The notes under the pieces were generated by a model, which saw only the letters and a list, made by a program, of their open reading frames with translations, did no database searches and was not told the origin of the DNA. Shown piece by piece: positions 42,699-52,395 of a stretch of 52,395 nucleotides of DNA. The position numbers and the translations under genes are program-made. Position 1 is the first letter of the stretch, and each line of letters starts with the position of its first letter. The DNA is from Oscillospiraceae bacterium (GTDB lineage: Bacteria > Bacillota > Clostridia > Oscillospirales > SIG627), in contig SVTC01000005.1 in NCBI GenBank assembly GCA_015063985.1, positions 1 through 52,395 of the forward strand. The letters are read 5' to 3'.

Positions 42699-42781
42699 TC
42701 GTTAATCAGCACAAAAGCTGTCATTAAATTTCGTGCTTATTGTACAAAGTGGAGATTTTTTGACAGCTGAGTGCAAAGCGG

Positions 42782-42810
42782 TTGATTTTATTTAAGATTT
42801 GTGTTATTAT
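42782..42810 (+). promoter_or_regulatory. Internal promoter: TTGATT-17-TATTAT
   Basis: TTGATT (42782-42787), 17-bp spacer ending TGt, TATTAT (42805-42810). It allows the ribosomal part of the cluster to be transcribed separately from rpoBC. A partial dyad (AGCTGTCA 42717..., TGACAGCT ~42760) lies between. Confidence 0.65.
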
Positions 42811-42841
42811 ATAATGGTATACGGGAAGGAATGAGTTTTGC

Positions 42842-43096
42842 TTGGAAAAAAGCCCCGACGTCTTTGAAAATGGCAAGATTTTTGCAGGACTGAACAAGGC
42901 TGTGAAGCTCATTGAGAGCGGTAAAGCAGGCAAGGTGTATCTGGCAACGGATGCGGACTGCGGTATCAGCTCACGGATAAATTCACTGTGCGCCGCAAGA
43001 GGCGTTGAGGTGGTATCCCGATACGATAGGAGGTCCTTGGGTAAGCATTGCGGGATAAGCGTGGGATGCGCTGTAGCGGTGGTTCTCAAGGATTAA
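42842..43096 (+). CDS. L7Ae/L30e-family ribosomal protein homologue
   Basis: 84 residues. IFAGLNKAVKLIESGKAGKVYLATDAD and a Val/Cys-rich C-terminus (CGISVGCAVAVVLKD) fit the small L7Ae/Gadd45 RNA-binding family (YbxF-type, kink-turn binder). Firmicutes encode such a protein precisely between rpoC and rpsL. The only in-frame start is TTG 42842, ~12 bases after AAGGA; the ATG at 42831 is in another frame and closes after 17 codons. Confidence 0.85.
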   Translation: MEKSPDVFENGKIFAGLNKAVKLIESGKAGKVYLATDADCGISSRINSLCAARGVEVVSRYDRRSLGKHCGISVGCAVAVVLKD

Positions 43097-43156
43097 GGAC
43101 GTGATCAGGGCCAAAAGGTCTTGATATAAATGAATTTTAAAGTAAGGAGGTGCAAT

Positions 43157-43579
43157 ATGCCAACATTTAACCAATTGGTTCGTTTCGGTCGCAAGCAGGT
43201 CACTTACAAGTCTAAGGCTCCCGCGCTGCAGGTAGGTATCAACTCCCTGAAAAAGGTTACCGTTGATCTTCCTTCTCCTCAGAAGAGAGGCGTCTGCACA
43301 AAGGTTGCTACAAAGACTCCCAAGAAGCCTAACTCCGCGCTCAGAAAGATCGCCAGAGTAAGACTTACCAACGGAAATGAAGTTACAGCTTACATCCCCG
43401 GTATCGGACATAACCTTCAGGAGCACTCCGTTGTTATGATCCGCGGCGGAAGAGTAAAGGACCTCCCCGGTGTACGTTACCACATTATCCGCGGTACACT
43501 CGATACACAGGGCGTGGCCAACAGAAACCAGGCGCGTTCCAAGTACGGCGCCAAGAAGCCCAAGGCCGGCAAGGCTTAA
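43157..43579 (+). CDS. rpsL: 30S ribosomal protein S12
   Basis: 140 residues from ATG 43157 with a perfect AAGGAGGTG RBS (43144-43152); the frame from 43130 is not used. It has the Firmicutes-type insert ([17 protein letters not shown]). Lysines 56-57 in KTPKKPNS and the Lys in [14 protein letters not shown] are unmutated, which predicts normal streptomycin sensitivity at the ribosome. Confidence 0.98.
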   Translation: MPTFNQLVRFGRKQVTYKSKAPALQVGINSLKKVTVDLPSPQKRGVCTKVATKTPKKPNSALRKIARVRLTNGNEVTAYIPGIGHNLQEHSVVMIRGGRVKDLPGVRYHIIRGTLDTQGVANRNQARSKYGAKKPKAGKA

Positions 43580-43586
43580 TCAGGGC

Positions 43587-43700
43587 GAAAACTGTGCTTT
43601 CGCGGTCAGAAAAGATAGATAATTTTTCCTATTTATATATATACTGACCCAATAAGCACGAGCGGGCTAAGTCCCGAGTACCAATGATATCATATTATAA
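43587..43700 (+). promoter_or_regulatory. rpsL-rpsG spacer with secondary structure
   Basis: GCGAAA..TTTCGC (43587-43605) and GGTCAG (about 43606-43611) with CTGACC (about 43642-43647) can pair. In many bacteria S7 represses its operon through such a spacer RNA, but no specific S7 site is recognised here. Confidence 0.4.
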
Positions 43701-43717
43701 TGAAGGAGGGAAGATCA

Positions 43718-44188
43718 GTGCCGAGAAGAGGTCAGATTTCCAAGAGAGACATTCTGCCGGATCCTATCTACAATTCCAAGCTTGTTACAAAGCTGGTGAA
43801 TAACATTATGTACGACGGTAAGAAGGGTGTTGCCCAGAAGATCGTTTACGATGCATTCAACATCGTAGCAGAGAAGACCGGAAACGATGCTCTCGAAATG
43901 TTCCAGAAGGCTCTTGAAAACATCATGCCTACTCTGGAGGTTAAAGCAAGACGTGTTGGCGGTTCCACATACCAGGTTCCGATCGAAGTAAGAGCTGACA
44001 GACGTCAGACTCTCGGTCTGCGTTGGCTCATCAACTATTCCAGAGCGCGCGGCGAGAAGAAGATGGCAGACAGACTTGCAGGAGAGATCATCGACGCCAC
44101 TAACAACACCGGTGCTTCTGTTAAGAAGCGTGAGGATACTCACAAGATGGCAGAGGCAAACAAGGCTTTTGCTCATTACAGATATTAA
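43718..44188 (+). CDS. rpsG: 30S ribosomal protein S7
   Basis: 156 residues from GTG 43718 (RBS GAAGGAGGG 43702-43710), giving [16 protein letters not shown]. The in-frame ATG at 43700 lies before the RBS. Length matches the usual 156 residues. It nucleates assembly of the 30S head. Confidence 0.98.
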   Translation: MPRRGQISKRDILPDPIYNSKLVTKLVNNIMYDGKKGVAQKIVYDAFNIVAEKTGNDALEMFQKALENIMPTLEVKARRVGGSTYQVPIEVRADRRQTLGLRWLINYSRARGEKKMADRLAGEIIDATNNTGASVKKREDTHKMAEANKAFAHYRY

Positions 44189-44263
44189 TCGAATACGCGC
44201 GTGTTGCTTAACGGCGGCTGAGCAACCTTGCGCATAGTAGTGCCGCCGGGAACGGAGCAATTA

Positions 44264-46342
44264 ATGCCGAGACAGTATCCACTTGAAAGAACCAGAAACA
44301 TCGGTATAATGGCCCACATTGACGCAGGTAAGACTACCACCACCGAGCGTATCCTGTTCTACACAGGTAAGACCCACAAGATGGGCGAAACTCACGACGG
44401 CGGCGCGACAATGGACTGGATGGAGCAGGAGCAGGAAAGAGGTATTACCATCACCTCCGCTGCTACCACCTGTTTCTGGAACAACAACAGAATTAACATT
44501 ATCGACACTCCCGGTCACGTTGACTTCACAGTTGAAGTTGAGCGTTCTCTGAGAGTTCTTGACGGATCCGTTACTGTGTTCTGCGCCAAGGGCGGCGTTG
44601 AGCCTCAGTCCGAAACAGTTTGGAGACAGGCTGACAAATACGGAGTACCGAGAATGGCTTACGTCAACAAGATGGACATTACCGGTGCAAACTTCTACAA
44701 GGTTCTCGATCAGATCAAAAACAGACTGAAGGCACCTGCAGTTGCTATCCAGCTTCCCATCGGAAGCGAGGACAGCTTCACGGGTATCATCGACCTTGTA
44801 AAGATGAAGGCTTATATCTATACCAACGACCTTGGTACCAACATTCTGGAGGAAGAGATCCCCGCAGATATGAAGGACAAGGCTGAGGAGTACAGAGTAG
44901 CATTGATGGAGGCTGTAGCTGAGACTGACGAAGAGCTCATGATGAAGTACCTTGAGGGCGAGGAGCTCACAATGGACGAGATCAAGACAGCTATCCGTAA
45001 GTCCACCATTGCAAACAAGATGGTTCCCGTCGTTTGCGGTACGTCCTACCGTAACCGCGGCGTTCAGAAGCTTCTTGACGCAGTTGTTGACTATATGCCT
45101 TCTCCTATCGATATCCCTGCTATCAAGGGTATCAACCCCGACACCAAGGAAGAGGACTCAAGACCTTCCGACGAGAATGCACCCTTCAGTGCATTGGCGT
45201 TCAAGATCGCTACCGACCCCTTTGTCGGACGTCTTTGCTTCATAAGAGTTTACTCCGGAAGCATCAAGACCGGTTCTACAGTTTACAATGCATCCAAGGA
45301 CGGTAGAGAGCGTTTTGGCCGTATCGTGGCTATGCACGCTAACCACCGTGAGGACGTTGAAGAGATCTACGCAGGTGACATTGCCGCAGTCGTTGGTGTA
45401 AAGAACACCGGCACCGGTGACACTCTCTGCGACGAGAACAACCCCATCATCCTTGAGAGCATGGAATTCCCCGATCCCGTTATCCGTGTTGCCATCGAGC
45501 CCAAGACCAAGGCAGGCCAGGAGAAAATGGGTATCGCTCTTGCAAAGCTTGCAGAGGAAGACCCCACCTTCCGTACCTATACGGACGAGGAGACAGGTCA
45601 GACCATCATTGCAGGTATGGGCGAATTGCACCTTGAGATCATCGTTGACCGACTCCTCAGAGAGTTCAAGGTCGAGGCTAACGTCGGTAAGCCCCAGGTT
45701 TCCTACAAGGAGACCATCCGCAAGCTTGCTGATATCGATCACAAGTATGCACGTCAGTCCGGTGGTAAGGGTCAGTACGGTCACGTTAAGATGACCATCG
45801 AGCCCAACGAAGCCGGCAAGGGTTATGAATTTATCAACAAGGTTGTCGGCGGTAACATTCCCAAGGAATACATCCCCGCAGTCGATGCAGGTATCCAGGG
45901 CGCAATGCAGTCCGGTATCCTGGCAGGCTACAACGTTGTTGACGTTAAGGTCACACTTTACGACGGTTCTTACCACGAGGTCGACTCTTCCGAAATGGCA
46001 TTTAAGATCTGTGCGTCTATGGCATTCAAGGAAGCAATGAGAAAGGCTGATCCTGTTCTTACAGAGCCTATCATGAAGGTCGTTGTGGTCGTTCCCGAGG
46101 AATATATGGGTGACGTTATCGGCGATATCTCCTCCAGAAGAGGTCAGATAACCGGTATGGAAGCCATCTCCGAGGGTACTCAGCAGATCTCCTCCTTCGT
46201 TCCTCTGAGCGAAATGTTCGGATATGCTACCGACCTGAGAAGTAAGACCCAGGGCCGCGGAGTTTACTCCATGGAGCCCAGCCACTACGCAGAAGTACCT
46301 GCTTCCATTCAGGAAAAGGTAAAGCTTGCAAGACAGAAATAA
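44264..46342 (+). CDS. fusA: Elongation factor G
   Basis: 692 residues from ATG 44264 (RBS GGAG 44254-44257); the 12-codon upstream extension is rejected. GTPase motifs [11 protein letters not shown] (17-27), DTPGHVDF and NKMD. Domains II to V are complete through the C-terminal [14 protein letters not shown]. It catalyses ribosome translocation. Confidence 0.98.
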   Translation: MPRQYPLERTRNIGIMAHIDAGKTTTTERILFYTGKTHKMGETHDGGATMDWMEQEQERGITITSAATTCFWNNNRINIIDTPGHVDFTVEVERSLRVLDGSVTVFCAKGGVEPQSETVWRQADKYGVPRMAYVNKMDITGANFYKVLDQIKNRLKAPAVAIQLPIGSEDSFTGIIDLVKMKAYIYTNDLGTNILEEEIPADMKDKAEEYRVALMEAVAETDEELMMKYLEGEELTMDEIKTAIRKSTIANKMVPVVCGTSYRNRGVQKLLDAVVDYMPSPIDIPAIKGINPDTKEEDSRPSDENAPFSALAFKIATDPFVGRLCFIRVYSGSIKTGSTVYNASKDGRERFGRIVAMHANHREDVEEIYAGDIAAVVGVKNTGTGDTLCDENNPIILESMEFPDPVIRVAIEPKTKAGQEKMGIALAKLAEEDPTFRTYTDEETGQTIIAGMGELHLEIIVDRLLREFKVEANVGKPQVSYKETIRKLADIDHKYARQSGGKGQYGHVKMTIEPNEAGKGYEFINKVVGGNIPKEYIPAVDAGIQGAMQSGILAGYNVVDVKVTLYDGSYHEVDSSEMAFKICASMAFKEAMRKADPVLTEPIMKVVVVVPEEYMGDVIGDISSRRGQITGMEAISEGTQQISSFVPLSEMFGYATDLRSKTQGRGVYSMEPSHYAEVPASIQEKVKLARQK

Positions 46343-46403
46343 TCGCTTAGAAAAGCGATAATTTAAAAAAAGAAATTAAAAAAATTTAAGGAGGCTACTA
46401 CAA

Positions 46404-47606
<1,203 letters not shown>

Positions 47607-47626
47607 TTAAATATCAGTTTTTATTC

Positions 47627-47740
47627 AGATTCTTCGGGGGATGGTGAAATTCCATACCGGCGGTTACAGCCCGCTAACGCCTCAGGCGCCGAGCAGGTGA
47701 AATTCCTGCGCCGACGGTAAAGTCCGGATGGTAGAAGACC
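47627..47740 (+). ncRNA. FMN riboswitch (RFN element)
   Basis: Consensus landmarks: TTCTTCGGGG at the 5' end, GGTGAAATTCC, ACCGGCGGT, AGCCCGC, GCAGGTGAAATTCCTG, CCGACGGTAAAGTCCGGATGG and GTAGAAGA closing P1. FMN binding is expected to favour the terminator directly downstream and switch off ribU. Confidence 0.97.
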
Positions 47741-47757
47741 TGTTATCAAAAACACTA

Positions 47758-47788
47758 AGCCCCCCTATCCTTATAGGGGGGCTTTTTT
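47758..47788 (+). terminator. Riboswitch-controlled terminator
   Basis: AGCCCCCCTAT-CCTT-ATAGGGGGGCT followed by TTTTT. It lies between the FMN aptamer and ribU. Confidence 0.93.
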
Positions 47789-47807
47789 CTCCCGTTTTGA
47801 GGTTTTT

Positions 47808-48470
47808 ATGGGAAACAGAACAAAGAAAATTACTATTACTGCATTACTTTGCGCCTTGGCTTTTGCCGCTGTCAGCCTTGGCAGAGTGCCTGTGGTCCTA
47901 TTCTTAAAATATGACCCCAAGGACGTTATCATAGCAATCAGCGGCTTTATCTACGGGCCTCTGACTACAGTCATTGTCTCGCTGATAGTCTCTTTTATCG
48001 AAATGATCACAATAAGCGATACCGGTATAATAGGTATGATAATGAATATGATATCCTCTTGTGCCTATTCAACCCTTGCCGCTTATATCTATAAAAGGTA
48101 TCACAACCTCAAGGGCGCAGTGGTCGGTCTTCTGATCTCAAGCTTTGTCACTGTCGCGGTTATGATGCTCTGGAATTACGTTTTCGTGCCCCTATATATG
48201 CCCGTGCTTCGTGAGGACGTGGTCGCACTTTTGATCCCCGCCTTCTTACCCTTCAATCTTCTGAAGGTCGCGCTTAATTCTTCTCTGACTTTTCTATTAT
48301 ACAGACCCGTTGTCAATGGATTTCGCGCTGCGGGGCTTATCCCCAAAAGCACTGCCCCCGAGAAAAAGAACCACAAGCTCATTTTCGCAGTGGTGCTTTT
48401 GATACTTATTGCCTGCGTGATCTTCATTTTATCTTTTAACGGAACTCTGGCAAAAATATTCGGAGCTTGA
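47808..48470 (+). CDS. ribU: Riboflavin ECF transporter S component
   Basis: 220 residues with six membrane segments. ALAFAAVSLGRVPVVLFLKYDPKDVIIAISGFIYGP at the N-terminus is the RibU substrate region. The upstream FMN riboswitch confirms the substrate. It needs the shared EcfA/EcfT energising module, not encoded here. A basic linker and one extra C-terminal hydrophobic helix (~195-212) are present. Confidence 0.95.
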   Translation: MGNRTKKITITALLCALAFAAVSLGRVPVVLFLKYDPKDVIIAISGFIYGPLTTVIVSLIVSFIEMITISDTGIIGMIMNMISSCAYSTLAAYIYKRYHNLKGAVVGLLISSFVTVAVMMLWNYVFVPLYMPVLREDVVALLIPAFLPFNLLKVALNSSLTFLLYRPVVNGFRAAGLIPKSTAPEKKNHKLIFAVVLLILIACVIFILSFNGTLAKIFGA

Positions 48471-48474
48471 TTCA

Positions 48475-48528
48475 GACCCGTATAGGATCCTTTTCCTATA
48501 CGGGTCCACCTTTTTGAAAAAAGGTGGA
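48475..48528 (+). terminator. ribU terminator and adjacent CCACC/GGTGG hairpin
   Basis: GACCCGTATAGGA (48475-48487) pairs with TCCTATACGGGTC (48494-48506). TCCACCTTTTT / AAAAAGGTGGA (48505-48528) follows and also begins the first array unit. The same kind of hairpin precedes the related repeats at 28478-28501. Confidence 0.85.
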
Positions 48529-49215
48529 GCCAAAAACTTTTATTGTCGATCGAGTAAGGACAAACAAAGTGCTCGACGAGAAATTTACATAAATAAGAAA
48601 TTAGTAGGTTATGTAAACAAAGGCAGAGTCAAAAACTTTTATTGTCGATCGAATCAATGCTAACACAGTGCTCGATGAGGAATTTACATAAATAAGAAAT
48701 TTTTAGGTTATGTAAACAAAGGTGGAGCCAAAAACTTTTATTGTCGATCGAGTAAGGACAAACAAAGTGCTCGACGAGAAATTTACATAAATAAGAAATT
48801 ATTAGGTTATGTAAACAAAGGCAGAGTCAAAAACTTTTATTGTCGATCGAGTCAATGCTAACACAGTGCTCGATGAGAAATTTACATAAATAAGAAATTA
48901 TTAGGTTATGTAAACAAAGGCGGAGGCAAAAACCTTTGCAGTCCAATGAGTCAGTGTTAACGGGGGCCAGAATGGAGTATTTACATAATATCAATATAAA
49001 CGGATTATGTAAACAACTTAAAAGCCGAAAATTTCTATTATCGATTGAAGTGGTTGAAAGGCTGTTCTCATTAGAGTATTTACATAAAAATAAATACAAG
49101 AGATTATGTAAACGACTGTAAACCAAAAAGCTTTCAGCTTCGATTGAGGCAGGGCAAGCGCCGCCACTGAACAAAAGTGAACATAAATGCAAGAAACGTG
49201 TGTTATGTAAACAAA
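48523..49215. repeat. Seven tandem 99-bp units, each with a TTTACATAA-N16-TTATGTAAA dyad
   Basis: Units begin at 48523, 48622, 48721, 48820, 48919, 49018 and 49117. Left arms: 48584, 48683, 48782, 48881, 48980, 49079, 49178 (the last is TGAACATAA). Right arms: 48609, 48708, 48807, 48906, 49005, 49104, 49203. Period is exactly 99 bp and the gap exactly 16 bp in all seven. Units 1 and 3 differ by one base and units 2 and 4 by three, so a 198-bp dimer was duplicated recently. Units 5-7 keep little beyond the dyad and traces of TCGAT. The plus frame through the units carries stops in units 1-4 and in unit 7. No gene is assigned. Confidence 0.95.
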
Positions 49216-49372
49216 AACGGAATACGAAGCTTTTTTTCGTGGGAGCTCAGGCAACAGAGGGGAAGGTAGATACAGCGCCCTGTTATACTCCGACGTTTAA
49301 TGAAGCACGGAAAAGGGCAAATATTCATCGATAGAAAATATAAAAAATTAATTGATCTGACATAAAATATTA
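49216..49372. other. Non-coding stretch between array and lipoprotein promoter
   Basis: No gene, repeat or clear signal. It becomes AT-rich toward the promoter. Confidence 0.5.
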
Positions 49373-49412
49373 AATATTTACTATTGACAAGGGATAGTAA
49401 ATATTATATAAT
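49373..49412 (+). promoter_or_regulatory. Consensus promoter inside a perfect 12-bp inverted repeat
   Basis: TTGACA (49384-49389), 17 bp, TATAAT (49407-49412). The arms AATATTTACTAT (49373-49384) and ATAGTAAATATT (49394-49405) flank the -35 with a 9-bp spacer, a likely repressor operator for the lipoprotein operon. Confidence 0.85.
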
Positions 49413-49488
49413 TAAATTGCACAATAAGCGGGGGGGGGTAGCCCTTCCTCTTGGTGAAAATCAACATAGAAATTCAAGGAGGTCAAAA

Positions 49489-51618
49489 ATGAGAAAATTA
49501 TTGTCGGTTATTTTGGTTGGTATACTTATCTTAAGTATATTTACCTCTTGTCAAGGAGCTGAGCCCACTGTCAGCAGTTCTTTGAGCATTGAAAAAAGCA
49601 GTGAAGATACTACAAAAGACACAAGGCCCGAGAAGACAGACTCATCTGCCACCTTGGAAACTGTGGAAAAAACGACAGAGGAAGAGCCCGAGCAGATCGA
49701 TCCTCAAACCCTGCTGACGCCCTCTCAAATGCTTCAGCTCAAGGAATATATGCCGAAGATCGACGGATCTACCTCTCTTATCCCCTATGAAAAGGCTATA
49801 AGAGCCGCTTTATATTCAAAAACGGTGGACGAGGTGGCAGATCAGGTGGTTCATTCCACAACTTGGGGTGCATTTAATAATTTATTAAACGGCGAAACCG
49901 ATATTCTTTTAACTTGCCCGATGAGCAAGGATCAGTATCGGGAGTTTGAAGAAAAAAACGTGGGCATAGTTGAAACTCCCGTCACTAAGGAAGCCTTTGT
50001 GTTTATAGTGAATGCCAACAATCCCGTTGACACGCTCACTCAGCAGCAAATTAAGGACATCTATTCCGGAAAGATCACAAACTGGAAGGAAGTGGGCGGA
50101 AACGATGCCGAGATAGTTGCATACCAAAGAAACAAGGATTCGGGCAGCCAGAACTTTATGATAGATTTTATGGGTGATACCCCCTTGATGGATCCTCCAT
50201 CCGTTCAGATCACCTTCGTTATGGGAGAAATGATAGACGTGGTTGCCGATAACGATAACGGAATTAACTCCATTGGTTATTCGGTGTATTCCTATGCGGC
50301 GGATATGTATGAAAACGTTGAAGCCGTTAAGTTTGTCAAGGTTGACGGCGTTGAACCCAGCAGACAGACTATGTACGACGACAGCTATCCTCTTTTGGGG
50401 TATAACTACGTGGTTCACAGAGACAGCGTTGCGGCAGGTTCATCTGCGTGGCTTTTCGCAAAATACGCCCTCAGCCCTCAGGCTCAGTTGGCAGTGGCTC
50501 AAAACGGCTACGTGCCCGTCAGCAAAGTGGATTACGATTTCAGCACGGAAAGCTCAATATCCAAGGTGGAGATCTATGAGGGAGTTGGAAAGGGCGGAAA
50601 GGCTTTAAGCCAAAAGCCTGAATATTACTACAAAGCAAGTCTTCCTCACGGGGGGAAAATTCTTGATCACTTGAATGACCGGGCGCTTGCCGAAGAGATA
50701 AAAAAGACTGTAGATGGAAATTATCATCATTACAGTGTATACAACGGCTATCTTTTTGTAGACGGTAACAGTAATTTTGAGCCCTATATTTGGAATCTTT
50801 CCAGCGGAAAGAGGCTAAGTCTTGAAGAGTGCTTCTTTGACGGAATTGATATTGACGAATATATCGGAAGCAGAATATATCTTGAGACTTATGAAGGGGA
50901 TGTGGCGCCCTCGGTGTTGACACGTGGTCATAAGGCTTGGTATTTGAGCTTTGAAGGGATCTGCTACGTTGTATCCTCCGATGTTGCCGGGGAACAACTT
51001 ACGGCGCAACCCACAGAGCCTGTATACGTTTACCAAGTACCCTCAGATATGCAGGGGCTCTTTGACGATGAGGTAACGATAACTAAAGCTAAGATAAATT
51101 ATCAATATAATGAAGGCTTCGAAAAGGTCGAGGAAAGCTATTGTAACTTCCGTCTTCTGGACGAGGATTACTATCCCGGAGCAAAGAAGATAAACCAAGC
51201 GGTAAGACAATACCTCATCGATAATTGCAGTGATCATAAAGCGCATGAAGAAAACTACTTAAAAGTCTATCCCGAGCATGATTATATGGGCGGCCGCATT
51301 GCTTGGAACAACAAACAGTACTTTGAGAAGATCGTTATATATACTATGGAAAGAGAAGGCGAATGTCTGGAAGCAGAGGCATTTTTGGTCTTTGATCTTC
51401 GAAGCGGAGAAGCTCTTGATTGGGAGACTGCACTCTTTAAAGAGGGGTGGAAGGATGCCATTAGCTCAGAGGATCTTAAAATCTATAACAATGCCGAAAA
51501 GGTGTATGGAGTAAGTGATAGTTCAATACGCGTATTTTATCTGATCGAAGGTGAAGCTTCAGTACGTAGCATAGAAATACCCGAGGAATACAGAGTTTAT
51601 TCGGAGGAGCAAAAATGA
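49489..51618 (+). CDS. Lipoprotein with PstS-like binding domain and unknown C-terminal domain
   Basis: 709 residues from ATG 49489 (RBS AAGGAGG). Lipobox SIFTSC with Cys21. A Ser/Thr/Glu-rich linker runs to ~80. Residues ~85-345 are a periplasmic-binding-protein domain of the PstS/PBP-like type (TWGAFNNLLNGETDILLTCP, QQQIKDIYSGKITNWKEVGG, RNKDSGSQNFMIDFMG, IGYSVYSYAADMY). The C-terminal ~360 residues are not recognised; a part near 565-700 is mixed alpha/beta. PstS proteins are ~300 residues, so this is a long fusion. No pst transporter genes are seen; a sensory or surface role is as likely as phosphate uptake. It overlaps the next gene by 4 bp. Confidence 0.8.
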   Translation: MRKLLSVILVGILILSIFTSCQGAEPTVSSSLSIEKSSEDTTKDTRPEKTDSSATLETVEKTTEEEPEQIDPQTLLTPSQMLQLKEYMPKIDGSTSLIPYEKAIRAALYSKTVDEVADQVVHSTTWGAFNNLLNGETDILLTCPMSKDQYREFEEKNVGIVETPVTKEAFVFIVNANNPVDTLTQQQIKDIYSGKITNWKEVGGNDAEIVAYQRNKDSGSQNFMIDFMGDTPLMDPPSVQITFVMGEMIDVVADNDNGINSIGYSVYSYAADMYENVEAVKFVKVDGVEPSRQTMYDDSYPLLGYNYVVHRDSVAAGSSAWLFAKYALSPQAQLAVAQNGYVPVSKVDYDFSTESSISKVEIYEGVGKGGKALSQKPEYYYKASLPHGGKILDHLNDRALAEEIKKTVDGNYHHYSVYNGYLFVDGNSNFEPYIWNLSSGKRLSLEECFFDGIDIDEYIGSRIYLETYEGDVAPSVLTRGHKAWYLSFEGICYVVSSDVAGEQLTAQPTEPVYVYQVPSDMQGLFDDEVTITKAKINYQYNEGFEKVEESYCNFRLLDEDYYPGAKKINQAVRQYLIDNCSDHKAHEENYLKVYPEHDYMGGRIAWNNKQYFEKIVIYTMEREGECLEAEAFLVFDLRSGEALDWETALFKEGWKDAISSEDLKIYNNAEKVYGVSDSSIRVFYLIEGEASVRSIEIPEEYRVYSEEQK

Positions 51619-52395
51619 GAAGAAATAAATTTTTAGCACTTATTGCGGCTATAATGCTTCTTTTGTCCTCCTGCGCATCCGTTCAGAACGGAACTGTGCC
51701 GTTGACAAAAACGGAAAATTCCACCGAAACAACTGAAACTGCGGGAAAAAACAAGATAGAACAAGTCAACACCAAGAAGATGGTTGATTATTTCTACAAG
51801 GATGCAAATTATCCTGCCGAGCCTCTGAGCATGAGCACGGAGGAATATCTTGAATATAACGACAGTAAAATAAGCGCATTGGATTTTTTGAAAAAGTTCG
51901 GTATGGGCTATGATGCGCGTTATTATCCCTCATGGAATTACTCAAGATATATCTCCAAGGAAGGCGACGACGTTGTGGTGAGCTTCTATGAGATCGGCGG
52001 AGAGCTTTACGTTGGTAAGGTGGAAGCCCGCAGTACAGCCGAGGTTAAAAAGCTGGTGGAAAAATATTATCCCGATGAAAAATATGCCGAGGGCGCGATA
52101 AAAGAAATCGGATATTCTATGAAGGAAGGAGAATATATAGACACAAAGAAGCTGCTTGGCGAATGCGGAATACCCTATCTTAGGGGAGAAAACGAGAATA
52201 ATGAGAAGGTGGTATATTACCTGACTCCCAGCGGCGGAGAGTTTAAATTTATCCTTGAAGAGGACAGCGATGGATTGAAGTTTAAATTTTTAAAAACCGT
52301 CTTTCTTCAAACTGATGTCACTGAATATAATGCATATATGATGGATCAGGAGGATATTATACCTTCGCAGAGAGAGCGCAGTGATATATTTAACT
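51615..52395 (+). CDS. Lipoprotein of unknown function, cut by the window end
   Basis: Open to the window edge (260 codons seen, no stop). ATG 51615 overlaps the previous stop (ATGA), RBS GGAGGAG. Signal MRRNKFLALIAAIMLLLSSC with lipobox Cys20, then a Thr/Glu-rich linker. The rest is rich in Tyr, Lys and Glu with an alternating beta pattern (DDVVVSFYEIGGELYVGKVEA). No family is recognised. It is translationally coupled to the PstS-like lipoprotein, so the two are probably surface partners. Confidence 0.8.
   Translation, partial: MRRNKFLALIAAIMLLLSSCASVQNGTVPLTKTENSTETTETAGKNKIEQVNTKKMVDYFYKDANYPAEPLSMSTEEYLEYNDSKISALDFLKKFGMGYDARYYPSWNYSRYISKEGDDVVVSFYEIGGELYVGKVEARSTAEVKKLVEKYYPDEKYAEGAIKEIGYSMKEGEYIDTKKLLGECGIPYLRGENENNEKVVYYLTPSGGEFKFILEEDSDGLKFKFLKTVFLQTDVTEYNAYMMDQEDIIPSQRERSDIFN

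Noticed and set aside
48936-49121. Plus-strand 61-codon frame in array units 5-6
   Set aside because: No RBS or promoter, and the same frame has stops in units 1-4 and 7. Kept only as a hypothesis for the origin of the repeat.
48827-49192. Minus-strand 121-codon frame across the array (CLHN..LCKY repeats)
   Set aside because: Starts at TTG without RBS. The LHN/LCK peptides appear on both strands because the DNA dyad is palindromic, and TGA closes the frame in units 2 and 4.
48523-49215. CRISPR array or integron attC array
   Set aside because: Units are similar over their full 99 bp with no unique spacers, no cas genes, no attC core sites and no cassette genes.

Overview
The window looks like chromosomal DNA from a low-to-medium G+C Gram-positive anaerobe of the class Clostridia, probably a gut bacterium of the Oscillospirales or a related order. 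The grounds are strong AAGGAGG ribosome-binding sites, many TTGACA-17-TATAAT and TGn-TATAAT promoters, the rpoB-rpoC-L7Ae-rpsL-rpsG-fusA-tuf order, an FMN riboswitch driving a RibU-type S component, a superoxide reductase, a glycyl radical enzyme with its activase, and intergenic repeat types that I recall from that group. The species assignment is inference.

Layout. 1-8.1 kb: single genes and short operons (a DUF4275-like protein, an XRE regulator with a Gly/Cys repeat tail, a large TIM-barrel-like protein, CapA-like plus YgjV-like, a PHP hydrolase), separated by two arrays of small DNA hairpins and one nested structured element. 8.1-11 kb: an AT-rich three-gene surface glycosylation set (membrane glycosyltransferase, GtrB-like GT2 with a frameshift, GtrA-like flippase). 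11.2-15.3 kb: a compact signalling locus in which two paralogous small membrane proteins flank a three-repeat soluble protein, an OmpR-type regulator, a histidine kinase and a polytopic membrane protein. 15.4-20 kb: an operon of a putative glycosidase, a GH28 and a six-hairpin glycosidase. 20.2-21.6 kb: an XRE-TPR regulator and a MITE-like repeat.

21.6-28.2 kb: a superoxide reductase fused to a BFD-like 2Fe-2S domain, then a leftward glycyl-radical-enzyme operon (enzyme, SGNH hydrolase, activase) divergent from an AraC regulator and an alpha/beta hydrolase. 28.2-30 kb: dispersed repeats, a PlsC-like protein, a 28-residue small ORF and a phage-like remnant. 30-35 kb: an AraC regulator, a glutaminase-A/DUF4965-type protein and a GH78 rhamnosidase. 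Together with the GH28 operon this suggests intracellular use of pectin or rhamnogalacturonan fragments, because none of these enzymes has a signal peptide. 35-47.6 kb: the conserved transcription/translation block. 47.6-48.5 kb: FMN riboswitch and ribU.

48.5-49.2 kb holds the most striking structure: seven tandem units with an exact 99-bp period. Each carries a 9-bp inverted repeat with an invariant 16-bp gap, kept even where the rest of the unit has diverged. The same dyad with the same gap recurs alone 20 kb away at 28228-28261. The window ends in two translationally coupled lipoprotein genes, the second cut off by the window edge.
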